From NCBI RefSeq assembly GCF_022829725.1, contig NZ_JAKSYG010000256.1:394686-458685 (forward strand): a DNA stretch of 64,000 nt, written 5' to 3'. Shown here in pieces: positions 54,084 through 61,424 of the stretch. Position 1 is the first letter of the stretch, and every line of letters begins with the position of its first letter. The position numbers and the translations under genes are program-made. This stretch comes from Methylobacterium sp. E-005 (GTDB lineage: Bacteria; Pseudomonadota; Alphaproteobacteria; Rhizobiales; Beijerinckiaceae). A model generated the notes under the pieces. That model searched no databases, was not told the DNA's origin, and was given only the letters and a program-made list of their open reading frames with translations.

Positions 54084-54317
54084 TCAGTCGTCGAACGGCT
54101 GTTGCGGCAACGGCCCGTAGCGCTCTTCCAGCTCGGCCTGACCGGCGTGGGTAATCTCGTACTCAACGCTGTCCTTATCGGGTTCCGTTCGCCCGGTAGC
54201 TGCCACGAGGCCGAGAACCTCCAGACGACGCATGTACGCGGTCATTGGATAGACGCACGGACCAGCCTCAGAAAGCAGTCGTAGGCGGTAGAGGCTGGCG
54301 GGCGGGAGCTTGTGCAT
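54084..54317 (-). CDS. small winged-helix-like hypothetical protein
   Basis: A 77-residue soluble protein starting MHKLPPASLYRLRLLSEAGP. The order helix, YMRRLEVLGLVAATGRTEPD, then VEYEITHAGQAELEERYG looks like the recognition helix and wing of a small MarR/PadR-style DNA-binding domain (the ITxxGxxxLE pattern is common there). No other domain is present. It has no co-directional partner and a hairpin follows it. A role as a small regulator is inferred only. Confidence 0.6.
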   Translation of the reverse strand: MHKLPPASLYRLRLLSEAGPCVYPMTAYMRRLEVLGLVAATGRTEPDKDSVEYEITHAGQAELEERYGPLPQQPFDD

Positions 54318-54373
54318 CGTCTACCAGTGTACCAGCCACTGGCTGCAGTGCCAGAACGCACGACGATCACCCG

Positions 54374-54392
54374 GCCCGTGAGCAGATCGGGG
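54374..54392 (+). repeat. short intergenic motif, copy 1
   Basis: GCCCGTGAGCAGATCGGGG, the most divergent of four copies of a motif with consensus CCCGTGATCAGATCGGG. All four lie in spacers between small genes from 54.3 to 56.6 kb. Confidence 0.55.
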
Positions 54393-54433
54393 TAGGGCCT
54401 AGCGGCACGCTGCGGTTCGGCGATCGAGATCTG

Positions 54434-54718
54434 TCAGCCCATGCCCGATCCGGGCTTGGCCACCGTGGCATCGTCAATCCGCGGGAGATGCGCGTCATGT
54501 TGTTTCAGGGTGTCCTCAAAGGCGAGGAGGAGCCTTTCAGCCTCCTCGGTCAAGATACCGTTCATTCTCATCCGGGCTATGAGAAATCGTTGACTGGCAA
54601 GCTGACCCGCGCCTTCGCGGATATGCCGGCGAACCATCTCAAGCTCGGTTTCGTTCGCGCTCGCCAGGGGGATGGCAGCCGCCTCATGACGACATGCGGA
54701 TTTCTTCCATACTAGCAC
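54434..54718 (-). CDS. hypothetical helical protein
   Basis: About 94 residues from a GTG at 54718; no ATG is available at the family-like start. The core ETELEMVRRHIREGAGQLAS followed by RMRMNGILTEEAERLLLAFE and DTLKQHDAHLPRI is two charged helices. I recall similar short proteins as common in Methylobacterium genomes, unnamed. No signal or membrane segment. Function unknown. Confidence 0.55.
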   Translation of the reverse strand: MLVWKKSACRHEAAAIPLASANETELEMVRRHIREGAGQLASQRFLIARMRMNGILTEEAERLLLAFEDTLKQHDAHLPRIDDATVAKPGSGMG

Positions 54719-54740
54719 CTCTGCCGTAGCCGCACCGACA

Positions 54741-54761
54741 GCCCGTGATCCAATCGGGCGG
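54741..54761 (+). repeat. short intergenic motif, copy 2
   Basis: GCCCGTGATCCAATCGGGCG at this position, between the 94-residue helical protein gene and the exported protein gene. It matches the family consensus at nearly all positions. Confidence 0.6.
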
Positions 54762-54894
54762 TGAGCCCGAGATCCGGTTTCGGTAATTGAATGGATGAGG
54801 CCGCATCCCCCCGCCGCGAGCAGTTGCCACACGGGGTCGGCAGGAACAATGATCAAGAAGTGCCCTTCTCTTCAGGCTTAGATCTGGAGGAAGC

Positions 54895-55182
54895 ATGTCC
54901 AAAATCCTGAATATCACTGCCGCCGCCACGGTACTCATGCTGTCAGCGAGCTTCGCTGTGGCCGCGCCGTGCAATGTCGGCACGACGACGAGTGCCGCCA
55001 CTGGGAAGGATACCAGTTCGAACGTCGATGGTGGTTCGACTGCCAAGGTGAGCCCCGGTGCCAAGGCGGAGTCCCCGGGCACGGTCGGTGCGATGAACAA
55101 CACCGGCGCCGCCATGAAGGATGACGGCTCGAAGAAGGCCCCCGAGGGTCAGCCGGTTAAGCCGGGCGCCGATAATTGCTGA
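54895..55182 (+). CDS. small exported hypothetical protein
   Basis: A 95-residue protein with a clear signal peptide (ILNITAAATVLMLSASFAVA, cleavage after AVAA near residue 24). The mature part is low-complexity Gly/Ser/Thr/Ala/Lys-rich and begins and ends near a cysteine (APCNVG and ADNC), so a single disulfide is possible. GGAGGAAG precedes the ATG. This type of short secreted protein is frequent in Methylobacterium and relatives from memory; function unknown. It precedes a DUF892 gene by 43 bp. Confidence 0.78.
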   Translation: MSKILNITAAATVLMLSASFAVAAPCNVGTTTSAATGKDTSSNVDGGSTAKVSPGAKAESPGTVGAMNNTGAAMKDDGSKKAPEGQPVKPGADNC

Positions 55183-55225
55183 GCGTGGACCACTCGCTTT
55201 GAGCTATTGAGATAAGGATCCAGGC

Positions 55226-55723
55226 ATGAACGACGTAAAACGAGCGATGGACGTCTATCTCAATGGGCTGCGCAATCAACACGCCGTCGAGACCCAGGCG
55301 ATCGGTACGATCCAGAACGAGTTACCTCGGATGGAGGCGTACCCAGACCTACACGCCAAGATGAAGGCCGATCACGAACGTTCGGTCACACAGGCTGCAC
55401 GACTTGACGATCTCCTCGCAAAGCACGGGTCTAAGAAGTCGCTTCTTAAGGAAGCGGTCACCGGCACCGTCGCTACAGTGGCGGGGTTTGCCCATGCCGC
55501 CGCGGGTGACGAAGTGCTGAAGAACGTTCTCGCGGCTATTGGGTTCAAGGCCTATGAGATCAGCTCATACAAGGTGCTAATTACCCTGGCTGATGCGTCC
55601 GGGGCCAGCGATGACAAGTCCGTACTGGAACAGTCGATGAAGGAGGAGCAGGAGATGGGCGACTGGCTGGGCAGCCATCTCCCGAGTTTTGTGCAGGGCT
55701 ATCTCGCCCAGAAGTCCGCATAG
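55226..55723 (+). CDS. DUF892 ferritin-like protein (YciF type)
   Basis: A 165-residue all-helical protein of the DUF892/YciE-YciF ferritin-like group. The helices have conserved carboxylates and histidines: VYLNGLRNQHAVETQAIGTI, then MKADHERSVTQAARLDDLLA, then FKAYEISSYKVLITLADASG, then MKEEQEMGDWLGSHLP. Relatives are stress-induced (osmotic or general stress), with a di-metal site like rubrerythrin; enzymatic role is unproven. It shares direction with the small exported gene before and the membrane peptide after it, suggesting a stress-related cluster. Confidence 0.88.
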   Translation: MNDVKRAMDVYLNGLRNQHAVETQAIGTIQNELPRMEAYPDLHAKMKADHERSVTQAARLDDLLAKHGSKKSLLKEAVTGTVATVAGFAHAAAGDEVLKNVLAAIGFKAYEISSYKVLITLADASGASDDKSVLEQSMKEEQEMGDWLGSHLPSFVQGYLAQKSA

Positions 55724-55844
55724 CCATCAGCAGTTGCGAAGCCAAATGGCTGCCCTTGTCGCGGGTGGATATTTCGCCCGCTTCAACGGTTGTACTTATC
55801 CGCGCGATGGTCAGTCCCGCCGCTGGCGGACAAGGATCATCCTC

Positions 55845-56027
55845 ATGACAATTCTAATGGCCGCCGCTCTGGCGATTGCTGTGTTTGGTGTCGCGCTAGC
55901 GTCGACAGCCTACCGCTTTGCACCAGTATCGAGACACATAGCGAGCGGGGATATCGCCCTCGTGGGCGGCATCAGCGCTGCCGCGTTGGGTAGCCTCGGA
56001 GCACTCCTGCAGGTGTTTACAGCCTGA
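55845..56027 (+). CDS. small two-helix membrane protein
   Basis: A 60-residue protein with two membrane helices (MTILMAAALAIAVFGVALAS and DIALVGGISAAALGSLGALL) joined by a short polar loop. The ATG at 55845 follows AAGGATC at suitable spacing; the longer upstream frame is not protein-like. No family recognised. It lies 121 bp after the DUF892 gene in the same direction. Confidence 0.6.
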   Translation: MTILMAAALAIAVFGVALASTAYRFAPVSRHIASGDIALVGGISAAALGSLGALLQVFTA

Positions 56028-56053
56028 TCTGCAGGTTTGATGAACCTCCGCCA

Positions 56054-56077
56054 ACCTATGATCAAATCGGGTGGCGG
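56054..56077 (+). repeat. short intergenic motif, copy 3
   Basis: ACCTATGATCAAATCGGGTG followed by GCGG, in the spacer after the 60-residue membrane protein gene. It keeps the TGATCA.ATCGGG core. Confidence 0.55.
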
Positions 56078-56181
56078 GGCTCTTGATTGCTGGCACCTTT
56101 CACAAGCTGGCGGGGGCTCTCCTCGGGGCCGCGGGCGATCCTTTATCTCAAATTCCCTAGATATTGCTCTGGAGCATCCGT

Positions 56182-56391
56182 GTGAGCTTTACGGTTGTGG
56201 ATCGCAATGACGATCACGAGCAGGAGGACGCGGTACGTCGAGGCGTCGCTGACGGCTTAGCTCGGTTGCTCGGGGTGCCGAAGCATCCAGACAGAGTGCA
56301 AGCGATGCTCGACCAGAACGCTCGTGATGAACAAGTCCCTAGTTTGGCCGAGCCCATCTGCGACGCCATCGTGCGGCGAGACCGCTCCTGA
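56182..56391 (+). CDS. hypothetical protein of 69 residues
   Basis: A GTG-started frame giving an acidic/basic soluble protein: SFTVVDRNDDHEQEDAVRRG followed by VADGLARLLGVPKHPDRVQA and MLDQNARDEQVPSLAEPICD. Balanced composition and helical pattern suggest it is coding. No ribosome site is striking and no family is recognised. Confidence 0.45.
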   Translation: MSFTVVDRNDDHEQEDAVRRGVADGLARLLGVPKHPDRVQAMLDQNARDEQVPSLAEPICDAIVRRDRS

Positions 56392-56555
56392 TCGGCGTAG
56401 AGTTCGAGAAGACCCATCATTGCTGACGGGTATCCCGATCCAAGACGCCGCCCAAGACCGCTGTTGAGACTCAGCTAGCCGGCCTCTTCCATCCTGATCT
56501 CGGGCCGCGTCGCGTTCTGGCCCCTTGCCGTGAGGAACGGCACCAAGCCCCGTTA

Positions 56556-56580
56556 GCCCGTGATCAGATCGGGCGGCGGG
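56556..56580 (+). repeat. short intergenic motif, copy 4
   Basis: GCCCGTGATCAGATCGGGCG followed by GCGGG, in the spacer before the oxygenase-like gene. This is the copy closest to consensus and contains two GATC sites. Confidence 0.6.
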
Positions 56581-56620
56581 CCGAGCTGAAGCCATGAGAG
56601 CCTGCGGCCGAGCGCCATTC

Positions 56621-57340
56621 TCAATGCCGACGCAGTACCCGCTTGACCCGACTTTCCGCATGGGGATCCACATAGTGCAGCAGCGCCGTGGCGCGGATAG
56701 CGTCAGCATCACAGGGCTCGTTGGTGTGCAGCGAGCGGTAGCCCCAGAAGAAGTAGAGGCTGCCAGGCTTGAGCGATAAGCGGATCACACGCTTGCTGCC
56801 CCGACGGTATGCCGCGTTGAACAGCGCCTGTGAGAACCGGTTATCGACCAGCACCTTGTCCACGAGGTTTCCGAGGTAGGTCCGTCGAATGCCGCGGGTG
56901 TTGGGGTGAATAATCAACCGACCGGGATTGCCGCGATCCGGCACAGTGACTGGGATCAGGGCGGTCAGGACGTAGGAGTCAAAATGGAAGCGCATGGCGT
57001 GCTTCTTGGCGCTTTTCCCTGAAAGGCAGCGCAGAATTTGATAGAAGCCGACGTCAGGCGCGGGCTTTCCGAGCTCGCTCTCATAGATGCCACGACAAAG
57101 GGCTACGAATTCTGGGTCGTCCGGCAGGTTGGCCAGAAACGTTCCGGCGAGATGCTGAGTCCCATTAAAACCAACGTACTCACCGCCATTGGATGTGATC
57201 GCCTCTTTAACGAACGTTTGAGCGGCAGATAGATCATCCGGATTGACGAAATCATCGACAACAGCGTATCCGTTCGCTGTAATTTCGTGCGCTAAGGCCT
57301 TCGGCAGCGTTCCGGACGGGTCTCCAACCATATAGTTCAT
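56621..57340 (-). CDS. 2-oxoglutarate/Fe(II) oxygenase-like protein
   Basis: A 239-residue soluble protein. The candidate facial triad is His119-x-Asp121 (RFHFDSYVLT) and His205 (YRSLHTNEPC), with Arg216 (AIRATALLHYVD) as a possible 2-oxoglutarate anchor, as in double-stranded beta-helix oxygenases (phytanoyl-CoA dioxygenase-like). NPGRLIIHPNTRG lies in between. The order and spacing support the fold but I do not recognise a named subfamily. Base composition is lower in GC than the core genes, consistent with transfer. No partner gene is adjacent. Confidence 0.68.
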   Translation of the reverse strand: MNYMVGDPSGTLPKALAHEITANGYAVVDDFVNPDDLSAAQTFVKEAITSNGGEYVGFNGTQHLAGTFLANLPDDPEFVALCRGIYESELGKPAPDVGFYQILRCLSGKSAKKHAMRFHFDSYVLTALIPVTVPDRGNPGRLIIHPNTRGIRRTYLGNLVDKVLVDNRFSQALFNAAYRRGSKRVIRLSLKPGSLYFFWGYRSLHTNEPCDADAIRATALLHYVDPHAESRVKRVLRRH

Positions 57341-57644
57341 GAACGCGCCCTCAGATCTTGAGATTTTAGCTCAGAGGTCGTCACGCGACTTGCATTAGGT
57401 GCTGACGAGAAAGCACATCCTGACGCGGTGAGCTGCATGCAGAAGGCGTGCCTATATTTGCCAGATGGGAGGGCAATCCCGCTTCTCGCCGCATGGCCGA
57501 TAGGCCGCGCTTGCCGTAGGCCATAGGATGGCTTCCGATTTCGTCCCCACCATGCTCCCCGAAGCCGCCGCCGTGTGACGCAGCGCGATAGAAGACCTGT
57601 CTCCGCACGCCTCGCCCTGCCGGTATCTCACCCCGGCCCGGTGG

Positions 57645-57932
57645 GTGCCGCTTCGGGAGACCGCTATCGACTTCTGCGACCGCCTCGGCGCCGAGGCGCA
57701 TGCGCTCGGCTGGACCGCGGCCGAGTTGTTCGCCCTCCACCCTGAGCACGGGACGCTGCGGGTAGACTGCTGCGGCGTGCTGAGGGTCTCCAGCAGCAAG
57801 GCCCTGGCGGTCAAGCCGACCCGGGTCAAGTTTGATCGAGGCTCGGGCTACCGGACCAAGCAAGGGCAGGTTTGGGGCATTCTGGTCTGGGAGTTCGCAG
57901 CGCGGGTCGAGCGAATTAGCGGAAAAGACTAG
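57645..57932 (+). CDS. hypothetical protein (possibly N-terminally truncated)
   Basis: A 95-residue frame from GTG at 57645: PLRETAIDFCDRLGAEAHAL then GWTAAELFALHPEHGTLRVD and CCGVLRVSSSKALAVKPTRV. Proteins of this kind, with GWTA.ELF..HP..G..RVD.CG, are frequent unnamed accessory genes in Methylobacterium (from memory). The same frame extends about 21 codons further upstream without an ATG or GTG and is protein-like there (ASPCRYLTPARW), so the annotated start may be wrong or the N-terminus lost. Confidence 0.55.
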   Translation: MPLRETAIDFCDRLGAEAHALGWTAAELFALHPEHGTLRVDCCGVLRVSSSKALAVKPTRVKFDRGSGYRTKQGQVWGILVWEFAARVERISGKD

Positions 57933-58084
57933 GATCGACCGCACCCCTCAGGTCCGCTGTGGGTAATTTTCGGCCGGTCCGCTCCCGCGCGGTTAGGCCA
58001 CCACATGGAAATCAGCGGCGACGCGATCTAATTGAATACCGGTATGCCAGGACTAGATGGCTGTCGCGGGAGGGATGCCTCGCT

Positions 58085-58855
58085 TTGCAAACATACCTCA
58101 TCCGCAAGCTCGCACACGGCGCGGCTCTCAGCGAGAATGATCGCGCTCTCCTAAAACACCTCGCCCGTTGCACCCGGAACGTCGAACCGCATAAACCACT
58201 GGTCAGTGAGGGCGATCCGGTCCAACGGGTTTTTGTCATGCTGCGCGGCTGGGCTTGCCGCTCGAAGCTTCTGCCTGGCGGTCAGCGCTTGATCACCGAT
58301 CTGATCTTGCCGGGCGACATCAGCCACGTTCAAACTAACCTACTTGGCTACGCGGATCACTCCGTCGTTGCGCTGACCCGCGGCGTAGTAGCCGAGATCG
58401 ACCCCTTGGAGATCCCGGATGCGATAGAGCGCTCGCCCGGCATCGCGCGGGCGGTGCGCTGGTCCTCGCTCCAGACCGATAGCATCTTGCGTCAGGCGCT
58501 CATCAACAACGGACGGCGCTTGTCGGCTCCGCGCATTGCTCACGTGATCTGCGAAGTGCAGGCTCGCTTGCTGGCGGTCGGCGTCCCTGTGGAGGATGGC
58601 TTCGCGTGGCCTCTGAAACAGGATGAGCTTGCTGACGTGACAGGGATGACTGCAGTTCACGTCAATCGATCCCTCAAAACGCTACGGGACGAGGGATTGA
58701 TCCTGCTGCAGCAGCGCCGGATGCTCGTGCCGGACGCAGAACGGCTGGCGGCTTTCTGCGCATTCACCCCAGATTATCTACACTTTACCTATGCCTCCGC
58801 CGACGAGAGACGCCCTCAGCTACGCGCGATCGCTCTGGAGACGGAGCGGTTGTGA
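58085..58855 (+). CDS. Crp/Fnr-family transcriptional regulator
   Basis: A 256-residue regulator with an N-terminal cyclic-nucleotide-type beta-barrel (about 20-140: EPHKPLVSEGDPVQRVFVML then RGWACRSKLLPGGQRLITDL). A C-terminal helix-turn-helix follows (LKQDELADVTGMTAVHVNRS then LKTLRDEGLI). The TTG at 58085 follows GGGAGG and gives the usual start LQTYLIRKL; a GTG far upstream is less likely. No FNR-type N-terminal cysteine cluster is present, so it probably does not carry an FeS cluster. Similar small Crp/Fnr proteins are numerous in rhizobia and Methylobacterium. Confidence 0.85.
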   Translation: MQTYLIRKLAHGAALSENDRALLKHLARCTRNVEPHKPLVSEGDPVQRVFVMLRGWACRSKLLPGGQRLITDLILPGDISHVQTNLLGYADHSVVALTRGVVAEIDPLEIPDAIERSPGIARAVRWSSLQTDSILRQALINNGRRLSAPRIAHVICEVQARLLAVGVPVEDGFAWPLKQDELADVTGMTAVHVNRSLKTLRDEGLILLQQRRMLVPDAERLAAFCAFTPDYLHFTYASADERRPQLRAIALETERL

Positions 58856-58996
58856 GGCCGAGGACAGATCGTGGGCGATCGCGCGCTCCACAATTTGTCG
58901 GGTATACGGGACGCTCCGACCGATGCCCTGGATGAAGCCGCCTAGCTGGACGAGCAACCGTTCGCGCAGCTGCTCGCGATCAGTCTCGGCGCTCAT
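58820..58996 (-). CDS. small hypothetical protein coupled to the 88-residue ORF
   Basis: A 58-residue frame: MSAETDREQLRERLLVQLGG then FIQGIGRSVPYTRQIVERAI and AHDL. Its ATG overlaps the stop of the preceding co-directional ORF (ATGA), strong support for translational coupling, and its composition is protein-like. The last ~12 codons overlap, in antisense, the end of the Crp/Fnr gene. No family recognised. Confidence 0.55.
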   Translation of the reverse strand: MSAETDREQLRERLLVQLGGFIQGIGRSVPYTRQIVERAIAHDLSSASQPLRLQSDRA

Positions 58997-59259
58997 CCCT
59001 CGACAGGGAAGCCGATGATCACGGCGGTCTTCACCATCGTGCGGCGCAGGCCCGGCTTGGTCGCCTTAGCGGCCAGCCGCTTCTTGACCTGCGGGTGCAT
59101 CTCAGTTGCCTTCGCGACATCGATGGTGTGACCGGACTTGAAGGCGAAGGGCTTGGCCGACTCGTCCGCGAGATAGGACGCGGTCGCTGCTTCGATCTCC
59201 TTGTCCGACACCTCGGATTTGCGACGAAGGTCGGCGACGCTGAGAATCTCTTTGGCCAT
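58993..59259 (-). CDS. hypothetical protein of 88 residues
   Basis: A soluble, helical and basic protein: LSVADLRRKSEVSDKEIEAA then TASYLADESAKPFAFKSGHT and AKATEMHPQVKKRLAAKATK. ATG at 59259. It is followed by the coupled 58-residue ORF, forming a two-gene leftward unit that converges on Crp/Fnr. Function unknown; no motif recognised. The ~100 bp upstream separate it from repeat element C. Confidence 0.55.
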   Translation of the reverse strand: MAKEILSVADLRRKSEVSDKEIEAATASYLADESAKPFAFKSGHTIDVAKATEMHPQVKKRLAAKATKPGLRRTMVKTAVIIGFPVEG

Positions 59260-59357
59260 GCCCTGAGCTATTGCGGAGCCATTGCCCCTTTCCCCGATTA
59301 CCCTGTTGAAAGTGCGATGGTCCCTGCCAGCCCTTGATGGCGTCGGCCGGCAGGATA

Positions 59358-59544
59358 TGAATAAGCGCCGAACCGGGGCCCTTTTCCAAACGACGGTAAC
59401 GTCCTCAACAAACGAACGTTTTTGGCCTACAGGCGGGGTCCCGATCGGCGCCGACGGGGACCCCGCCCCCTATTCGATTTCGCTAGTGATGACAACGCGC
59501 TGCCTTAATTATAGCCGGTGGGCCCGCTTCACCGCCGATCCACA
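59358..59544. repeat. repeat element C, copy 2 (at the 3' end of a sensor gene)
   Basis: Second copy of element C. Its hairpin core is even more symmetrical, because the loop contains CGGCGCCG. One end lies inside the 3' part of the GAF/PAS sensor gene, whose last ~20 codons are element sequence, so insertion or recombination at this element appears to have cut that gene. Confidence 0.8.
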
Positions 59545-60925
59545 CCTCACCGCTGTCGAGTGCCAGCGCGAGCCGCTCCTCGCTGACACGCAGGTGAGCC
59601 TCGCTCTCGCGCAGTGCCCGTTCTGCGCTGCGGCGGGTGGTCACGTCGGTAAAGGTGCGTACAACGCCGCCCGTCGTCACCGGCAGCGTGCGGACTTCGA
59701 GGATGGTGCCATTTGGGCGCTGACGCTCGTAGTTGTCGACGCGCAAATCCGGCTCGCCCGATTCCAGCCACCGCCTGAGGCGATCCGGCAGGTGGACGAA
59801 TTCGCCGTTCTCAAGCTGATGCCTGCGCACAGCCTGGAAGGGCGCGCCGTCATAGAGCAGGCTTTCAGGTACGCCCATCATCGCGGCGACGCGGCCATTG
59901 TGCACGCGGACGCGATCGTCAGCGTCAGTCATGAGCAGGCCCTGATCCATCGCTTCCAGGGTCGCGCGCAGTAACGCCCCCGTGTCGCGAAGCTCCCGCT
60001 CTGAGCGGGCCAGATCGGTTACATCGAGGCACACGCCATGCAGCGAGATGACACGACCCGCCTCGTCCCGCTCGGCTACACCACACACGGAAACGTACCG
60101 CACCTCGCCATCCCGCCTCAGGACCCGCGAACGGTGATCGTAGCCGCCGCGCGGCAGAGCACTGCGGTCGGCCATCGCTGCCTCCATGCGCTCACGCACA
60201 GCCGCACGATCGTCGGGATGGTAGAAGTCGAGATGCTCCTCCAGATCGAGCACGTGGAGTTCCGGGTTACGACCGAAAACGCTCGCGATGCCCGCTGACC
60301 ATTCAATCGTCCGATTGGCTACATCGATGCGCCAATGGCCGAGGCGAGCTGTCTCCTCAGCGATTGCTTGGAACTCATTCGCTGCCAGGAGACGACGCTC
60401 GACGCTCATGCGTTCGGCGATCTCCACTTCCTGACCCTTTTGTGCCTCACGTAAGCGAAGGTGTGCGACGAGGATCTCAGCTAAATCGCGAAGCTGACGG
60501 ACCTGCTCGGGCGAGAAAGAGCGCGCAACCGTGTCCTTGATGCAGAGCGCCCCGACACGGATCCCGGGTCGGAGTATCAACGGCGCCCCGGCGTAGAACC
60601 GTATGGCTTGCTCGCCATGCACCAATGGATTCGCGGCGAAGCGCCGGTCGCGCGTCGCATCGTCGACGACGAACACCTCATCGGAGCCGATAGTGTAGCT
60701 GCAGAAGGCGATGCTTCGCTCCGTACCGTCGAGGTCGATGCCACACTTGGCCTTGAACCACTGTCGGTCCTCGTCAACCAACGAAACCAGGGCGATCGGA
60801 ACGGAGAATAAGTCACGCGCCAGACGGCAGACAGCGTCGAAGTGCGCCTCGTTCGGCGTGTCCATGATCGCGAGGTGGCGCAGGGCAGCCAGCCGGTCCG
60901 CTTCGTTTGATGCAACCGCCAACAT
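59483..60925 (-). CDS. GAF-PAS-PAS sensor protein truncated at repeat element C
   Basis: A 480-residue cytosolic sensor. A GAF domain covers about 10-165 (MDTPNEAHFDAVCRLARDLF then VSLVDEDRQWFKAKCGIDLD). A PAS/PAC unit follows (about 190-310, ARLGHWRIDVANRTIEWSAG). A PAS_7-like domain comes next (about 325-440, LEAMDQGLLMTDADDRVRVH). It then enters the linker that normally leads to a further PAS or to an HK/GGDEF output (LRVSEERLALALDSG) and stops 20 codons later. That tail (WIGGEAGPPAIIKAARCHH) is encoded by repeat element C. No output domain remains, so it is probably inactive or acts as a free input module. Confidence 0.8.
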   Translation of the reverse strand: MLAVASNEADRLAALRHLAIMDTPNEAHFDAVCRLARDLFSVPIALVSLVDEDRQWFKAKCGIDLDGTERSIAFCSYTIGSDEVFVVDDATRDRRFAANPLVHGEQAIRFYAGAPLILRPGIRVGALCIKDTVARSFSPEQVRQLRDLAEILVAHLRLREAQKGQEVEIAERMSVERRLLAANEFQAIAEETARLGHWRIDVANRTIEWSAGIASVFGRNPELHVLDLEEHLDFYHPDDRAAVRERMEAAMADRSALPRGGYDHRSRVLRRDGEVRYVSVCGVAERDEAGRVISLHGVCLDVTDLARSERELRDTGALLRATLEAMDQGLLMTDADDRVRVHNGRVAAMMGVPESLLYDGAPFQAVRRHQLENGEFVHLPDRLRRWLESGEPDLRVDNYERQRPNGTILEVRTLPVTTGGVVRTFTDVTTRRSAERALRESEAHLRVSEERLALALDSGEVWIGGEAGPPAIIKAARCHH

Positions 60926-61200
60926 CTACTCACCCACCAAACCGGCTGGGAAACGAAGATGACCCCAGTCGATGCGCGCTAAGGTTGTAACGAGGGCGTT
61001 TTAACGAACTATTCCTGACAAGCCCCACTCACTTGCGTTCAGGCCACCGTCAAATAGCTGTCGCCCTGCAGCGTTGAAGACCTGACCGCAGGTCTGCTCT
61101 CCTGCGCGACCCCAACTTCCGCCGATCAGCCTAAGCCAAAAGTCACAGAGCGGCTGATGAACGTCCGCTTCGGGGAAGCACCGGGGGCCCTCCTGACGGC

Positions 61201-61273
61201 TGGATTGGGTCGGCAGCAGCAGGTCTGCTTTTCCGGCGAGGCTGCTCCGAAGCGGCCATTCCGCTTACGGCCA
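61201..61273 (+). repeat. dispersed repeat A, copy 2
   Basis: Second copy of the 73-bp repeat at 53040-53112, same orientation. Here the flank to the right is unrelated and starts with a 10-bp-stem hairpin. Confidence 0.85.
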
Positions 61274-61281
61274 ACTCCAGT

Positions 61282-61305
61282 CAGCCGCCGCCCTGGCGGC
61301 GGCTG
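61282..61305. terminator. GC-rich hairpin, possible amidase terminator
   Basis: CAGCCGCCGC (61282-61291) pairs perfectly with GCGGCGGCTG (61296-61305) around a 4-nt loop. It lies 120 bp beyond the stop of the leftward amidase gene. There is no T-run, so termination is a guess; it also marks the edge of repeat A. Confidence 0.4.
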
Positions 61306-61424
61306 TTCATCAGTCGGGGCAGCTTGGTGAACATCTGTGCTGTCAGCGTTCTATCCTCAGGTCCAGATGCTTGCGTTGTCTTTCGCGGTCGCCGAGACAA
61401 GCGCTGCCCGCAAGCCGCCCACTT

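Larger units (their letters stand above)
60926..61424. other. spacer with repeat A and hairpin
   Basis: About 500 bp without a gene. It holds repeat A copy 2 (61201-61273) and, next to it, the hairpin at 61282-61305. The first part carries the sensor gene promoter. Confidence 0.5.
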
